Part shown: piece by piece, positions 41,994-50,951 of the stretch | Layout of the letters: every line of letters begins with the position of its first letter | Numbering within the stretch: position 1 is the first letter of the stretch | From: Thiohalophilus sp. | GTDB lineage: Bacteria > Pseudomonadota > Gammaproteobacteria > UBA6429 > Thiohalophilaceae | NCBI RefSeq assembly: GCF_034521165.1 | Contig: NZ_JAXHMV010000014.1 | Coordinates: forward strand, 175,291 to 239,290 | Reading direction: 5' to 3' | DNA: 64,000 nucleotides | Program-made: the position numbers and the translations under genes | The notes under the pieces: model-generated | Database searches by the model: none | Seen by the model: only the letters and a program-made list of their open reading frames with translations | What the model was told of the DNA's origin: nothing

Positions 41994-43058
41994 TTCAATT
42001 TGTAAGTGCAACTCAACCGGTTTGGTGAGAGGGCAAGCTGCGGTAGCCTATGCAGCTTCTCTCACCGACCAAAGTTTGAGGAGCACACATGAAGCAATAC
42101 GCGCAGCTTACCCAGGAACAACGATACCAAATTCAGGCCTATATGAAAGCCGGTTTTAATCAAACTCAGACCGCGAATTTCATCGGCGTCGATAAATCGA
42201 CCGTCAGCCGTGAAGTACGTCGCAACCGCGGGCGCCGGGGCTACCGTGCCCAACAGGCCCACCGTTTCTGCCTTGAGCGCCGTGCGGACAAAGCTCAGTC
42301 TCGTATCGAATCCGCTACCTGGCATCACGTCCGTCGACTCCTGCGCGAGGACTGGAGCCCTGAACAGATCGGTCTCTGGCTGGCCAAGGAAGCCGGTCTG
42401 TCAGTCAGTCATGAGTCCATTTACCTGTATGTCCTCGCCGATAAACAGGCTGGCGGCTCACTCTATCGGCACCTGCGTTGCCAGAAGCAACGTAAAAAGC
42501 GCTATGGCACCTATTCACGCCGGGGCCAGATCCCGAATCAAATCTCTATCGACCAACGTCCGGCGGTGGTCGACTCACGTCATCGTTACGGCGACTGGGA
42601 GCTGGATACGGTCATCGGTAAAAACCACCGCCAGGCCCTGGTGACACTGGTTGAACGCAAATCCAAACTGACACTCATTGCCAAGGTCGCCCGGAAAACG
42701 GCTGAAGCTGTCAGCGAGGCCATCATCCGATTGCTCAAGCCACTGGCGCCCTGGGTGCATACCCTCACCGCCGACAACGGCCGTGAATTTGCTCAGCATC
42801 AAAAAATTGCCAGAGCACTCAATGCCAAGTTTTACTTTGCGCATCCCTTTGCTTCCTGGGAGCGCGGCCTGAATGAAAACACCAATGGACTCATTCGCCA
42901 GTATTTCCCCAAGAAGCATGATTTTACGACCATCACTCAACGACAAATTCAACGCGTGATGGAGAAACTCAACAACCGTCCCCGAAAATGTCTTGGTATC
43001 AAAACACCGAATCAGGTATTTTTCGGGATACACCCTGATGTTGCACTAGCAACTTGAA
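41994..43058 (+). mobile_element. IS30-family insertion sequence
   Basis: About 1.07 kb with terminal inverted repeats TTCAATTTGTAAGTGCAAC (41994-42012) and its imperfect complement GTTGCACTAGCAACTTGAA (43040-43058; 16 of 19 match). It holds one intact transposase gene. No clear target duplication is visible: the adjacent triplets are GAA on the left and ACC on the right. It lies between lpxB and lpxA, inside an inverted-arm repeat element. Confidence 0.85.
42089..43057 (+). CDS. IS30-family transposase
   Basis: A 322-residue DDE transposase. The N-terminal HTH of IS30 is clear (LTQEQRYQIQAYMKAGFNQTQTANFIGVDKSTVSREVRRN, about 7-46), as is the second DNA-binding region with WSPEQIGLWLAKEAGLSVSHESIYLYVL. 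The DDE catalytic core has D in DWELDTVIG (around 172), D in LTADNGREFAQH (around 229) and E in SWERGLNENTNGLIRQYFPK (around 262-270), the family signature. The length is typical of IS30 transposases, and there is no frameshift or stop. The gene starts about 95 bp inside the left end and the stop overlaps the right inverted repeat. The copy appears intact and possibly active. Confidence 0.95.
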   Translation: MKQYAQLTQEQRYQIQAYMKAGFNQTQTANFIGVDKSTVSREVRRNRGRRGYRAQQAHRFCLERRADKAQSRIESATWHHVRRLLREDWSPEQIGLWLAKEAGLSVSHESIYLYVLADKQAGGSLYRHLRCQKQRKKRYGTYSRRGQIPNQISIDQRPAVVDSRHRYGDWELDTVIGKNHRQALVTLVERKSKLTLIAKVARKTAEAVSEAIIRLLKPLAPWVHTLTADNGREFAQHQKIARALNAKFYFAHPFASWERGLNENTNGLIRQYFPKKHDFTTITQRQIQRVMEKLNNRPRKCLGIKTPNQVFFGIHPDVALAT

Positions 43059-43203
43059 ACCGCGAATGATTAGATCTATTCTGAAATGAAATTAGCGACT
43101 CAAATTAAGATACCGAACCACTAGTAAGCTTATGAATCAGGTTTAATAGTCGCAGGCATATTTGGAAACATAAACGGAAATTGTTTTACTAAATACAAAT
43201 TTT

Positions 43204-43240
43204 CTTTGCGTTCTTAGCGCCTTTGCGTCCTTTGCGTTAC
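43204..43240 (-). repeat. Right inverted arm flanking IS30 (ACGCAAAGG array)
   Basis: CTTTGCGTTCTTAGCGCCTT...TGCGTCCTTTGCGTTAC, the inverted partner of 41939-41975. It ends 11 bp before the lpxA stop codon. Confidence 0.75.
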
Positions 43241-43250
43241 TTACACGATC

Positions 43251-44024
43251 CTATCTGAGAATACCGCGTTGGGAGCGGTTGAGGAAGTCGAGCATGGGCT
43301 GAACTTCGGGATGTTGTTCGGCCAGGGGTTTGAGATATTGCCGGGCTTCGTCGCTGGTATGACCTGATCGGTAGATAATCTTGTAGGCGTTTTTGATCGC
43401 CTTGATCGCTTCCTTGCTGTACTCGCGACGCTTGAGCCCCTCGCTGTTAATGCCATAGGGGCTGGCCGGGTTGCCGCTGACCATGACATAAGGAGGGATA
43501 TCCTTGCTGATGGCGCTGCCCATGCCGCAGAAGGCATGATTGCCAATCTTGGTGAACTGGTGTATCAGGGTAAAACCGCCGAGGATGACATAATCGTCGA
43601 TCTCGACATGTCCGGCCAGTGAGGCCCCATTGGCAAAGATCGTGTTATTACCCACCAGGCAGTCGTGAGCAATGTGGATATAGGCCATTAACCAGTTATC
43701 GTTACCGATGCGGGTAACGCCACCACCATCGTCGGTTCCACGATTGATCGTGACGAACTCCCGGATAGTGTTGCCGTCACCAATTTCGAGGCGGGAGTTC
43801 TCACCGTGATATTTCTTGTCCTGGGGTATTTCACCGATGGAACTGAACTGAAAAAAATGATTGTTACACCCGATACGGGTTGGACCATTGATGATCACAT
43901 GCGGTCCGATGATCGTGCCGGCGCCAATCTCGACATCCTGCCCGATGATACTGAAAGCACCGATACTGACGTCATCGGCAATCCGTGCGCCAGGATCGAT
44001 GATAGCGCGTTGATCGATACTCAT
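43251..44024 (-). CDS. lpxA: UDP-N-acetylglucosamine acyltransferase
   Basis: First enzyme of lipid A synthesis, transferring a 3-hydroxyacyl chain from ACP to position 3 of the UDP-sugar. The 257-residue protein is a left-handed beta-helix with hexapeptide repeats (residues 6-180) and a helical C-terminus (YGINSEGLKRREYSKEAIKAIKNAYKIIYRSG). The catalytic base should be H120 in IHIAHDCLVGNN. Position 168 is methionine (FCGMGSAISKD), matching the Pseudomonas aeruginosa ruler residue (M169) rather than E. coli G173, which predicts a shorter, about C10, acyl chain. With gnnA/gnnB present, the acceptor may be UDP-GlcNAc3N, giving an amide rather than an ester. It overlaps fabZ by 4 bp. Confidence 0.95.
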   Translation of the reverse strand: MSIDQRAIIDPGARIADDVSIGAFSIIGQDVEIGAGTIIGPHVIINGPTRIGCNNHFFQFSSIGEIPQDKKYHGENSRLEIGDGNTIREFVTINRGTDDGGGVTRIGNDNWLMAYIHIAHDCLVGNNTIFANGASLAGHVEIDDYVILGGFTLIHQFTKIGNHAFCGMGSAISKDIPPYVMVSGNPASPYGINSEGLKRREYSKEAIKAIKNAYKIIYRSGHTSDEARQYLKPLAEQHPEVQPMLDFLNRSQRGILR

Positions 44025-44467
44025 TCTATCTCACGTTCAGCACACATCAGTTCCGCGCTGCACACTACCTTGTCGTCAACTTTCGCGCGACCATCAAACT
44101 TCCAGATACCGCGCATCTTGCGAGTATATTCTACTTCCAGACGCAACTGATCACCGGGAATGACCGGTTGTTTGAAACGGGCATTATCAATGCCAACGAA
44201 ATAATAAAGCGAGGTCCCATCCGGTTTTCGACCAACGGTCTGAAAAGCCAGAATACCGGTCGCCTGGGCCAGGGCTTCGAGAATCAGTACCCCCGGCATA
44301 ATCGGCCGGGTCGGGAAATGTCCGATAAAATACGGCTCATTATGAGTAACGTTTTTGATACCGACCAGGGACTTGCCCGGCTCACATTCCAGAACCTTGT
44401 CAATCAGCAGAAACGGATAGCGATGCGGCAAATGCTCAAGAATTTCATAGATGTTCAACGCGACCAA
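44021..44467 (-). CDS. fabZ: 3-hydroxyacyl-ACP dehydratase FabZ
   Basis: Dehydrates 3-hydroxyacyl-ACP in fatty-acid elongation and competes with LpxA and LpxD for the same substrate. The 148-residue hotdog protein has the catalytic histidine in LEHLPHRYPFLLIDKV (HRYPFLL), followed by NEPYFIGHFPTRPIMPGVLILEALAQATG with the conserved GHFPxxPxMPGVL and the catalytic glutamate of EALAQ. It overlaps lpxA by 4 bp and follows lpxD by 25 bp, the standard lpxD-fabZ-lpxA order of the bam/lpx cluster. No anomalies are seen. Confidence 0.97.
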   Translation of the reverse strand: MVALNIYEILEHLPHRYPFLLIDKVLECEPGKSLVGIKNVTHNEPYFIGHFPTRPIMPGVLILEALAQATGILAFQTVGRKPDGTSLYYFVGIDNARFKQPVIPGDQLRLEVEYTRKMRGIWKFDGRAKVDDKVVCSAELMCAEREIE

Positions 44468-44492
44468 AATTCAATCCTCAATAAACGGTGTC

Positions 44493-45509
44493 TTATTTTC
44501 CCTGCCGGGATTCCAGTGTCTTAATACGCCTTGCCATCTCATCCAACTGTTTGAATCTGACAGCATTTTTTCGCCACAGCTTGTTCGGTTCCAGTGTCGT
44601 ACCGGAAGAGTAGATACCCGGCTCCCGGATGGAATGAGACACCATTGACATTGCCGTAATTGTGACATTGTCGGCAATTTCGATGTGACCGGCAATACCC
44701 ACCATGCCGGCAATTGTGCAGTGGTTCCCAATATGCGCACTGCCTGCTATTGCAGCAGAGGCAGCAACCACCGTGTGCGCGCCGATGTGTACATTATGCG
44801 CTACCTGGATCAGATTATCGAGTTTGACGTTGTCGCCGATAACCGTGTCTTCGATAGCGCCCCGGTCGATCGCGGTGTTGGCGCCGATCTCGACATCATC
44901 GCCGATAATGACGCGTCCGATCTGGGGAATTTTCAACCACACACCCTGGTCGTTGGCCTGGCCAAAACCATCACCGCCAATGACAACTCCCGGGTGAATC
45001 ACCGCCTGCTGTCCGATTTGACATTCATGCAAAACAGTCACATTCGCCGCCAGGCGGCTATGTGAGCCGATATGAACACCGGTCTCGATAACACAACCGG
45101 CGCCAATCGAGACCGCTTCTCCCAATCGCACATCAGCTCCAACATAACAGTTGGCACCAATGGAGACGGATTCCGGGACAGTCGCGGATGCCTCGACCAC
45201 GGCGGAAGGATGAATACCCACTGGCGGCGTGACAGGCGGATGGAGCAATGAGGCAACCCGGGCATAAGCCGCATGCGGATTGTCAACGATCAGCGCGTTT
45301 ACCGGGCAGTGGCTCGCATCGGCCTGTCGGAGAATCACGGCGGAAGCCGAGGTATTTGCCAGATACTGGCGATAGGTGGCACTGGTTAAAAAAGAAATGG
45401 TTCCGGAACTGGCCCGGGTCAGGGTCGCGACCCGTTCTATAACCGTTTGCGGATCACCGGCAACCTGCCCTCCTGTATGCTCAGCCAGTTCTTGCAGGGT
45501 ATACTTCAC
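44493..45509 (-). CDS. lpxD: UDP-3-O-(3-hydroxyacyl)glucosamine N-acyltransferase
   Basis: Third step of lipid A synthesis, acylating the 2-amine. The 338-residue protein has the uridine-binding N-terminal domain (YTLQELAEHTGGQVAGDP; VLRQADASHCPVNALIVDNPHAAYARVASLLHP) and a long left-handed beta-helix (about 100-300). The catalytic region NLIQVAHNVHIGAHTVVAASAAIAGSAHIG holds the expected base H in VAHNVHIG. The C-terminal helix (LWRKNAVRFKQLDEMARRIKTLESRQGK) probably contacts ACP. It follows skp by 11 bp on the same strand. Confidence 0.97.
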   Translation of the reverse strand: MKYTLQELAEHTGGQVAGDPQTVIERVATLTRASSGTISFLTSATYRQYLANTSASAVILRQADASHCPVNALIVDNPHAAYARVASLLHPPVTPPVGIHPSAVVEASATVPESVSIGANCYVGADVRLGEAVSIGAGCVIETGVHIGSHSRLAANVTVLHECQIGQQAVIHPGVVIGGDGFGQANDQGVWLKIPQIGRVIIGDDVEIGANTAIDRGAIEDTVIGDNVKLDNLIQVAHNVHIGAHTVVAASAAIAGSAHIGNHCTIAGMVGIAGHIEIADNVTITAMSMVSHSIREPGIYSSGTTLEPNKLWRKNAVRFKQLDEMARRIKTLESRQGK

Positions 45510-45520
45510 AATCTCGTCCG

Positions 45521-46057
45521 TCAGTTCCGGGCGTCGCCTGAATCCGGCTTATGTTGCGCGTTTAATCGTTCCAGCACCTGTTCGCTCAAATCAACCGAGT
45601 CCGCGGCATAGATGACATTGTCACCGACAACAAGGTCGTAATTTTTATCCTTAGCCAGTGATACGATCGTGTCATAAACCAGTTTTTGCAACCGGTTCAG
45701 TTCGTCATTACGACGGATATTAAGATCCTCGTTAAATTCTTCGCGAGTACGCTCTATCTCACGTTTTTCCAGCACAATTTGACGCTCTTTTTTCTTGCGA
45801 ACCTCATCGCTCATTATATCGGCGTCTCTGGCCAGCTCTTCTTCGAGTTGTTTGAGCTTTTTCTGCATGGCGACGATTTTGTCATCACGCGGGGCAAACT
45901 CGTTTTCCAGTTTTTTGCGCGCGGCATCGGCCTGGGGGGCTTTTTTGAGAACCAGGGAAATATTCACAAAACCAATACGTGTCTCCGCCTGAACGGCAGA
46001 CACAGCCGGCAGAAAAATCAAAGCCAGCAGGAAATAATGTATCCAGGTTTTACGCAA
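45521..46057 (-). CDS. skp: OmpH/Skp-family periplasmic chaperone
   Basis: Periplasmic chaperone that holds unfolded outer-membrane proteins for delivery to BamA. Sec signal peptide MRKTWIHYFLLALIFLPAVSAVQA is followed by ETRIGFVNISLVLKKAPQADAARKKLENEF and two long coiled-coil helices that form the tentacle (about 60-125, rich in K/E). I propose the TTG at 46057 as start (178 residues), preceded by GGGGTG; upstream in-frame candidates (GTG at 46066, TTG at 46081) would lengthen the peptide before the positive n-region. No ATG lies there. The gene abuts bamA, as in nearly all Gram-negative bacteria. Confidence 0.9.
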   Translation of the reverse strand: MRKTWIHYFLLALIFLPAVSAVQAETRIGFVNISLVLKKAPQADAARKKLENEFAPRDDKIVAMQKKLKQLEEELARDADIMSDEVRKKKERQIVLEKREIERTREEFNEDLNIRRNDELNRLQKLVYDTIVSLAKDKNYDLVVGDNVIYAADSVDLSEQVLERLNAQHKPDSGDARN

Positions 46058-46083
46058 TGTAATCACCCCGAGTATTATCAATT

Positions 46084-48387
46084 CTAGAAATCCGAGCCCA
46101 TGGTAAACTGGAAGTTCTGTGTATCATCGCCCGGTTCGTCGTTCAGCGGCATGGCATAACTGAACCGCAATGTCCCAATCGGCGCCAGCCACATGAATGC
46201 CAGGCCAGCCGAAGTGCGCAGTTCATTCACATCCACACTCTGATCGGCGGCGAATACATTCCCGGCATCAAAAAAGGCCGCAATCCGGGTGGAATTGCTC
46301 TGCTCGGCAAATATGTTGGGCAAAATCAACTCCAGACTGCCAATAACTCGTTTACTGCCTCCTAGCGGATCATTCGTACATCCCGGCCTGTTATCATCAC
46401 AATCATTCGGACCTAAACTATTGCTGTCATAACCGCGCACCGTGCGGCTGCCACCGGCATAATAGCGCATATAGGGCGGCAGACCGTCAAAGCCGGTATC
46501 GCCAAAGCTGTCACCATAACCAAGGTTGAGCTCGGTGGACAGGGTAATATTCTCGGTCAGACCGAAATATTTCAGGAACCGGGTATCAATTTTATAATAT
46601 TCCAGATTGCTGCCCGGAATCGCCGAGGTCAGATTCACGGAAGTCACGGAACCGGAATCCGCCAGAATCGCCCGGTTGCGGCTATCCCGCCGCCAGCTGA
46701 GCGAGACCTCGTAATTATCGTAGACACTACCATTTTCATCAATAAAATCAAGTATTTCCTGTGCCACATTGGCGCCGGGAATAATTTCAGTATTCTCATA
46801 ACCGAGACTGAAATTCGCCCGGGTAATTTCCGACAGGGGAAACCCGTAATTCACTGACGCCCCTTTGGTATTGGTGGTAAAGCGGGTCAGCTGCGCTTCT
46901 TCGGCATCGACCTCCCGCCAGAAAACATTGAACCCCCGGCTGACGCCATCGTCCGTGTAATAGGGGTTCGTATAGCTCAGATTATAAAATTTGGTGACAT
47001 CGCTGTTATTCAGATTCAGACCCAGTCGCTTGCCGGTACCAAGAAAATTTTCCTGAGTAAGGCCAAAGTTAATCAGTGCTCCCTGGGTATCCGAATAACC
47101 GATACCCGCCGTCAGGGAACCGGTCGGACGCTCCTTGACGTTGAAATTAACATCCACCTGGTCGCTGGTACCGCTGACCGCCGGCGTTTCGACCGACACC
47201 TGTTCAAAAAAACCCAGCCGATCGAGACGGGTGCGGGATAGCGAGACTTTTTCCGTGGAGAGCCAGTCGCCTTCGTGCTGGCGTAATTCACGTCGAATCA
47301 CTTCATCACGTGTTTTGGTATTGCCGGTGATGTTGATTCGCCGCACATAAACCCGTCGACCGGGATCCACCGATAGAGTCAAGGCCACGCTTCGGGAGTC
47401 CTTATCCAGCTCGGGAATCAGGTTCACATTGGCAAAGGCATAGCCCCTGGCCGCCAGCTTGTCACTGATATTGTTGGTCGTTTCGACACTCTTCTTGTGT
47501 GAATAAATCTCATCAACCTTGAGTGTAATCAGTTCCCTGACTTCTTCCAGCGGAATAATGGTATCACCGGTCACTTTTATATCCCTGACCGTATACTGCT
47601 CGCCCTCGGTGATATTTATCGTGATATACACTTCCTGTTTGTCCGGGGTCAGCGAGACCTGGCTTGAGTCCGTATTGAAATTGATATAACCGCGATCGAG
47701 ATAATAGGAGCGCAATGCCTCGAGATCGCCACTGAATACCTGGCGAGAGTACTTCTCCCGACCAAACATTGAGCTATCAGAAAGAGAAATATTTTTCAGC
47801 AGTTCTTCATCGTTAAAAGCCTTGTTACCGACAATATTTACCGAAAAGATCTCGGCAGCCACACCTTCGGCAATATTGATCTCAATATCGACACGATTGC
47901 GTTCCAGTGGCGTGGTAACGGTTTCAATTTCCACACCGTATTTCCCTTGCCCGTAATATTGCCGCTCCAGTTCCTGCGTCACTTTATCCAGCGTGGAACG
48001 ATCCAGTACCTGGCCACGTACCAGGCCGATTTGTTGCAGTGAAGACTCCAGCTGTTCATCGGGGATACTGTCATTACCTTCGATACGGATATCCGCAATC
48101 GCCGGGCGCTCGGCAACAAACACAACCAGAACATCACCTTCACGTTCGAGTTTGACATCCTTGAAAAACCCTGTCTCATAAAGATCGCGGATAGCACGGC
48201 TGCTCAACTCGGGATCCAGTCTGTCCCCTGTCTTGAGAGGCAGGTAGTTGAATATCGTTCCGGCGGAAATACGCTGCAAACCTTCGAGTCGGATATCCTC
48301 GATCACAAAAGGGTCGAACGCCTTTGCAGGTAATGCCATACATAGCAAAAGGAGTACGATAAAGCTCTTTATATTAAAAAATGTCAT
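46084..48387 (-). CDS. bamA: Outer-membrane protein assembly factor BamA
   Basis: Core of the BAM complex that inserts beta-barrels into the outer membrane. The 767-residue precursor has a signal peptide (MTFFNIKSFIVLLLLCMALPAKA) and five POTRA domains (about 24-425, starting PFVIEDIRLEGLQRISAGTIFNYLPLKTGD). The C-terminal barrel has the conserved loop-6 motif VRGYDSNSLGP (the VRGF/Y-G type signature) near residue 660, and the protein ends in phenylalanine (FTMGSDF), as required for BAM recognition. Barrel loops contain two cysteines (DCDDNRPGCTND). It sits between rseP and skp with gaps of a few bases, the standard order. Confidence 0.97.
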   Translation of the reverse strand: MTFFNIKSFIVLLLLCMALPAKAFDPFVIEDIRLEGLQRISAGTIFNYLPLKTGDRLDPELSSRAIRDLYETGFFKDVKLEREGDVLVVFVAERPAIADIRIEGNDSIPDEQLESSLQQIGLVRGQVLDRSTLDKVTQELERQYYGQGKYGVEIETVTTPLERNRVDIEINIAEGVAAEIFSVNIVGNKAFNDEELLKNISLSDSSMFGREKYSRQVFSGDLEALRSYYLDRGYINFNTDSSQVSLTPDKQEVYITINITEGEQYTVRDIKVTGDTIIPLEEVRELITLKVDEIYSHKKSVETTNNISDKLAARGYAFANVNLIPELDKDSRSVALTLSVDPGRRVYVRRINITGNTKTRDEVIRRELRQHEGDWLSTEKVSLSRTRLDRLGFFEQVSVETPAVSGTSDQVDVNFNVKERPTGSLTAGIGYSDTQGALINFGLTQENFLGTGKRLGLNLNNSDVTKFYNLSYTNPYYTDDGVSRGFNVFWREVDAEEAQLTRFTTNTKGASVNYGFPLSEITRANFSLGYENTEIIPGANVAQEILDFIDENGSVYDNYEVSLSWRRDSRNRAILADSGSVTSVNLTSAIPGSNLEYYKIDTRFLKYFGLTENITLSTELNLGYGDSFGDTGFDGLPPYMRYYAGGSRTVRGYDSNSLGPNDCDDNRPGCTNDPLGGSKRVIGSLELILPNIFAEQSNSTRIAAFFDAGNVFAADQSVDVNELRTSAGLAFMWLAPIGTLRFSYAMPLNDEPGDDTQNFQFTMGSDF

Positions 48388-48393
48388 TCGGTT

Positions 48394-49761
48394 CTAGTTT
48401 CCAACCAATCGCATTATATCGTTGTAAAACGCCAGCCCCATGAGCATGACGAGCAAAAATATACCAATCATGCGCCCGGTCATTTCGGTCTGCTCTGATA
48501 CGGGGCTGCCCTTGAAAATTTCGACAATATAAAACAGCAAGTGTCCACCATCGAGAATCGGAATCGGCAGCAGGTTTAATATTCCCAGACTGATGCTGAC
48601 AATTGCCAGAAAATTCAAAAACCGGTTTATACCGGCACTCGCCGAGAGACCGGCATGCCGGGCAATATTAATCGGCCCGCTGAGATTTTTGACAGACACT
48701 TCACCGGTAACCAGTTTGCCCAGCATCTTGAGGGTTAACAGGGTCATATCACCGGTTTGTGTGATTGACTTGCCAATCGCGCCAAACACTGAGTAATCAT
48801 AATAGACAACCATATCATCCGGAATGTTTCCGGGATTGAGGGCGCCGATGCCAAGCTGACCGATGGTTTTACCTTCATGTTCGATCGCCCGTGGCGTGAT
48901 GGTCATATTCACAATCGATTCGCCGCGGGCAACCTTGAAGTCCAGCGGCACGCCGGGCCGCTGGCGCACATAGTCCGACATGTCGGTGAACAGCTCGATT
49001 TGTCGCCCGTCGATTGCCAGAATTCGATCGCTTTTTTGCAAACCGGCCTGCTCTGCCGGAGAACCTTCCAGAACCTGGCCAACCTGGGCCTCGACCCGTG
49101 GCCGCCAGGGTTGAAAGCCGATCAATTCAAACAAGTTATCCGGATCCAGTTCACCATCGATTTGATCCAGCGGCAATTGATGCTGTGACACCGAGCCGGA
49201 AGGACTACGTAATGTCAGGCTGATCGATTCGCGATCAACCACGGCCGGTAACAGTCGTCCCATGGCCACTTCCCAGACCGGAGTCGGTTCATCATTAATC
49301 GCGATAATTTCCTGTTCTGGTTGCAGACCGGCAACGGCCGCCGGGGAGTCTTCCGCGACCTCGCCGATCACCGGTTTAAGTGCATTGGTACCGATAACGA
49401 ACATCAGCCAGAATGCCACAATCGCAAACAGGAAGTTGAATGCCGGGCCGGCGGCGACAATGGCAAAACGCTTCCATACCGGTTGGCGATTAAAGGCGCG
49501 CGGTTTCTCTGCCTCTTTAACCTCGCCGTCCTTCTCATCCAGCATCTGGACATAACCGCCCAGTGGCAAGGCCGCAATCACATATTCAGTCCTGTCCGGA
49601 CCGCGCACCGTACGCCAGATGGGTCGCCCGAAACCGATCGAATAGCGCAAAACCTTGACGCCGAGCTTTTTGGCGACCCAGAAATGGCCAAATTCATGCA
49701 CAGCGATCAAGATGCTGATCGCCACCAGAAATGCCAGAGTAAAATAAGCAAACTCCAGCAT
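48394..49761 (-). CDS. rseP: Site-2 protease RseP
   Basis: Intramembrane zinc metalloprotease that cleaves anti-sigma factors (RseA-type) in the envelope stress response and clears signal-peptide remnants. The 455-residue protein has the HExxH motif in AVHEFGHFWVAKKLGVKVLRYSIGFG (23-48), two periplasmic PDZ domains (about 120-220 and 222-300, e.g. EDSPAAVAGLQPEQEIIAIND and EGSPAEQAGLQKSDRILAIDGRQ), and the third zinc ligand in LGILNLLPIPILDGGHLLFYIVE (about 388-410; LDG motif). Membrane segments occur at both ends. It starts one base into the dxr stop and is followed 6 bp later by bamA. Confidence 0.97.
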   Translation of the reverse strand: MLEFAYFTLAFLVAISILIAVHEFGHFWVAKKLGVKVLRYSIGFGRPIWRTVRGPDRTEYVIAALPLGGYVQMLDEKDGEVKEAEKPRAFNRQPVWKRFAIVAAGPAFNFLFAIVAFWLMFVIGTNALKPVIGEVAEDSPAAVAGLQPEQEIIAINDEPTPVWEVAMGRLLPAVVDRESISLTLRSPSGSVSQHQLPLDQIDGELDPDNLFELIGFQPWRPRVEAQVGQVLEGSPAEQAGLQKSDRILAIDGRQIELFTDMSDYVRQRPGVPLDFKVARGESIVNMTITPRAIEHEGKTIGQLGIGALNPGNIPDDMVVYYDYSVFGAIGKSITQTGDMTLLTLKMLGKLVTGEVSVKNLSGPINIARHAGLSASAGINRFLNFLAIVSISLGILNLLPIPILDGGHLLFYIVEIFKGSPVSEQTEMTGRMIGIFLLVMLMGLAFYNDIMRLVGN

Positions 49762-50951
49762 TATTGCACCTTGCTGTGAGCCTGAACGATGAACTCGTGC
49801 GCCCGCAGCCGGGCCTGTTCATCATCGGCCAGAATAGTCGCCAGATCGTCGGCTTGGCGTCCGGACATCACACCCAGCACCGATTCGACGACTTCCGCAA
49901 TCCCCGGGAAATCCAGCTCTTTATCCAGGAAAGCCTGCACGGCAACTTCATTGGCGGCATTAAGGATCGCCGGAGTCGTACCGCCCTCGCGCGCGGCCTG
50001 TTCCGCCAGTTGCAAACAGGGGAAACGTTCATAGTCCGGTGGTTCAAAATCCAGATGGGCAACATCGAACAGATTCAGGCGTGCAACGCCTGAGTCCATT
50101 CGTTTCGGCCAGGCCAGGGCATGGGCAATCGGAGTACGCATATCGGGCTGCCCCATCTGCGCCAGTACAGAGCCGTCGTCATATTCGACCATCGAGTGCA
50201 CCACACTTTGCGGATGGACCACAATCTGGATGAAATCCGGCGTGGTATCGAATAGCCAGCAGGCTTCGATCAGCTCCAGGCCTTTGTTCATCATGGTGGC
50301 CGAGTCAACCGAAATCTTCTGCCCCATATCCCAGTTGGGATGGGCCACGGCCTGTTCGGGAGTCACCGTTTGCAACTGGTTTAACGGGGTTTGCCGAAAC
50401 GGACCACCGGAGCCGGTCAGTAAAATGCGCCTGACCCCAAGATTCTGTACCTTATCAGCCAGCTGCCCCGTGAGGCACTGGAATATGGCATTGTGTTCGC
50501 TGTCAATCGGCAACAGTTGGGCATCATTCTGCTTTATCGCATCCATGAACAGCTTGCCGGACATCACCAGCGCTTCCTTGTTGGCCAGCAGCACCCGCTT
50601 GCCGGCGCGGGCAGCCGCCAGCGTCGGTTGCAGGCCGGCCGCACCGACGATGGCAGCCATCACATAGTCGGTACCGGCATGCGAGGCCACTTCAACCAGC
50701 CCATCAAGACCAGCCAGAACCTTTGTCTCCAGACCGTCCTGTTGTAGTTTGTGCTGCAGTTGTTCAGCCGCCTGCGTATCAAACATCACGGCATACACAG
50801 GACGGTATTGCCGGCATTGCTGATACAGGCGCTCAACCTGGGTGTTGGCTGTCAGAGCAAACACAGCAAACTGATCCGGATGACGAGCAATGACATCCAG
50901 TGTGCTCAGGCCAATCGAACCGGTGGCGCCCAGAATAGTGATCTGTTTCAT
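49761..50951 (-). CDS. dxr: 1-deoxy-D-xylulose 5-phosphate reductoisomerase
   Basis: Second enzyme of the MEP isoprenoid pathway, NADPH-dependent, the target of fosmidomycin. The 396-residue protein has the NADPH-binding ILGATGSIGLSTLDVIARHPDQF (5-27), LANKEALVMSGKLFMDAI (about 122-139), the metal-binding site PIDSEHNAIFQCL (about 147-159, D and E ligands), LTGSGGPFRQTP and WDMGQKISVDSATMMNKGLELIEACWLF. It ends with a helical C-terminal domain. It overlaps cdsA by 4 bp and rseP by 1 bp. ispD and ispF, the other MEP genes in the window, lie 23 kb away. Confidence 0.97.
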   Translation of the reverse strand: MKQITILGATGSIGLSTLDVIARHPDQFAVFALTANTQVERLYQQCRQYRPVYAVMFDTQAAEQLQHKLQQDGLETKVLAGLDGLVEVASHAGTDYVMAAIVGAAGLQPTLAAARAGKRVLLANKEALVMSGKLFMDAIKQNDAQLLPIDSEHNAIFQCLTGQLADKVQNLGVRRILLTGSGGPFRQTPLNQLQTVTPEQAVAHPNWDMGQKISVDSATMMNKGLELIEACWLFDTTPDFIQIVVHPQSVVHSMVEYDDGSVLAQMGQPDMRTPIAHALAWPKRMDSGVARLNLFDVAHLDFEPPDYERFPCLQLAEQAAREGGTTPAILNAANEVAVQAFLDKELDFPGIAEVVESVLGVMSGRQADDLATILADDEQARLRAHEFIVQAHSKVQ

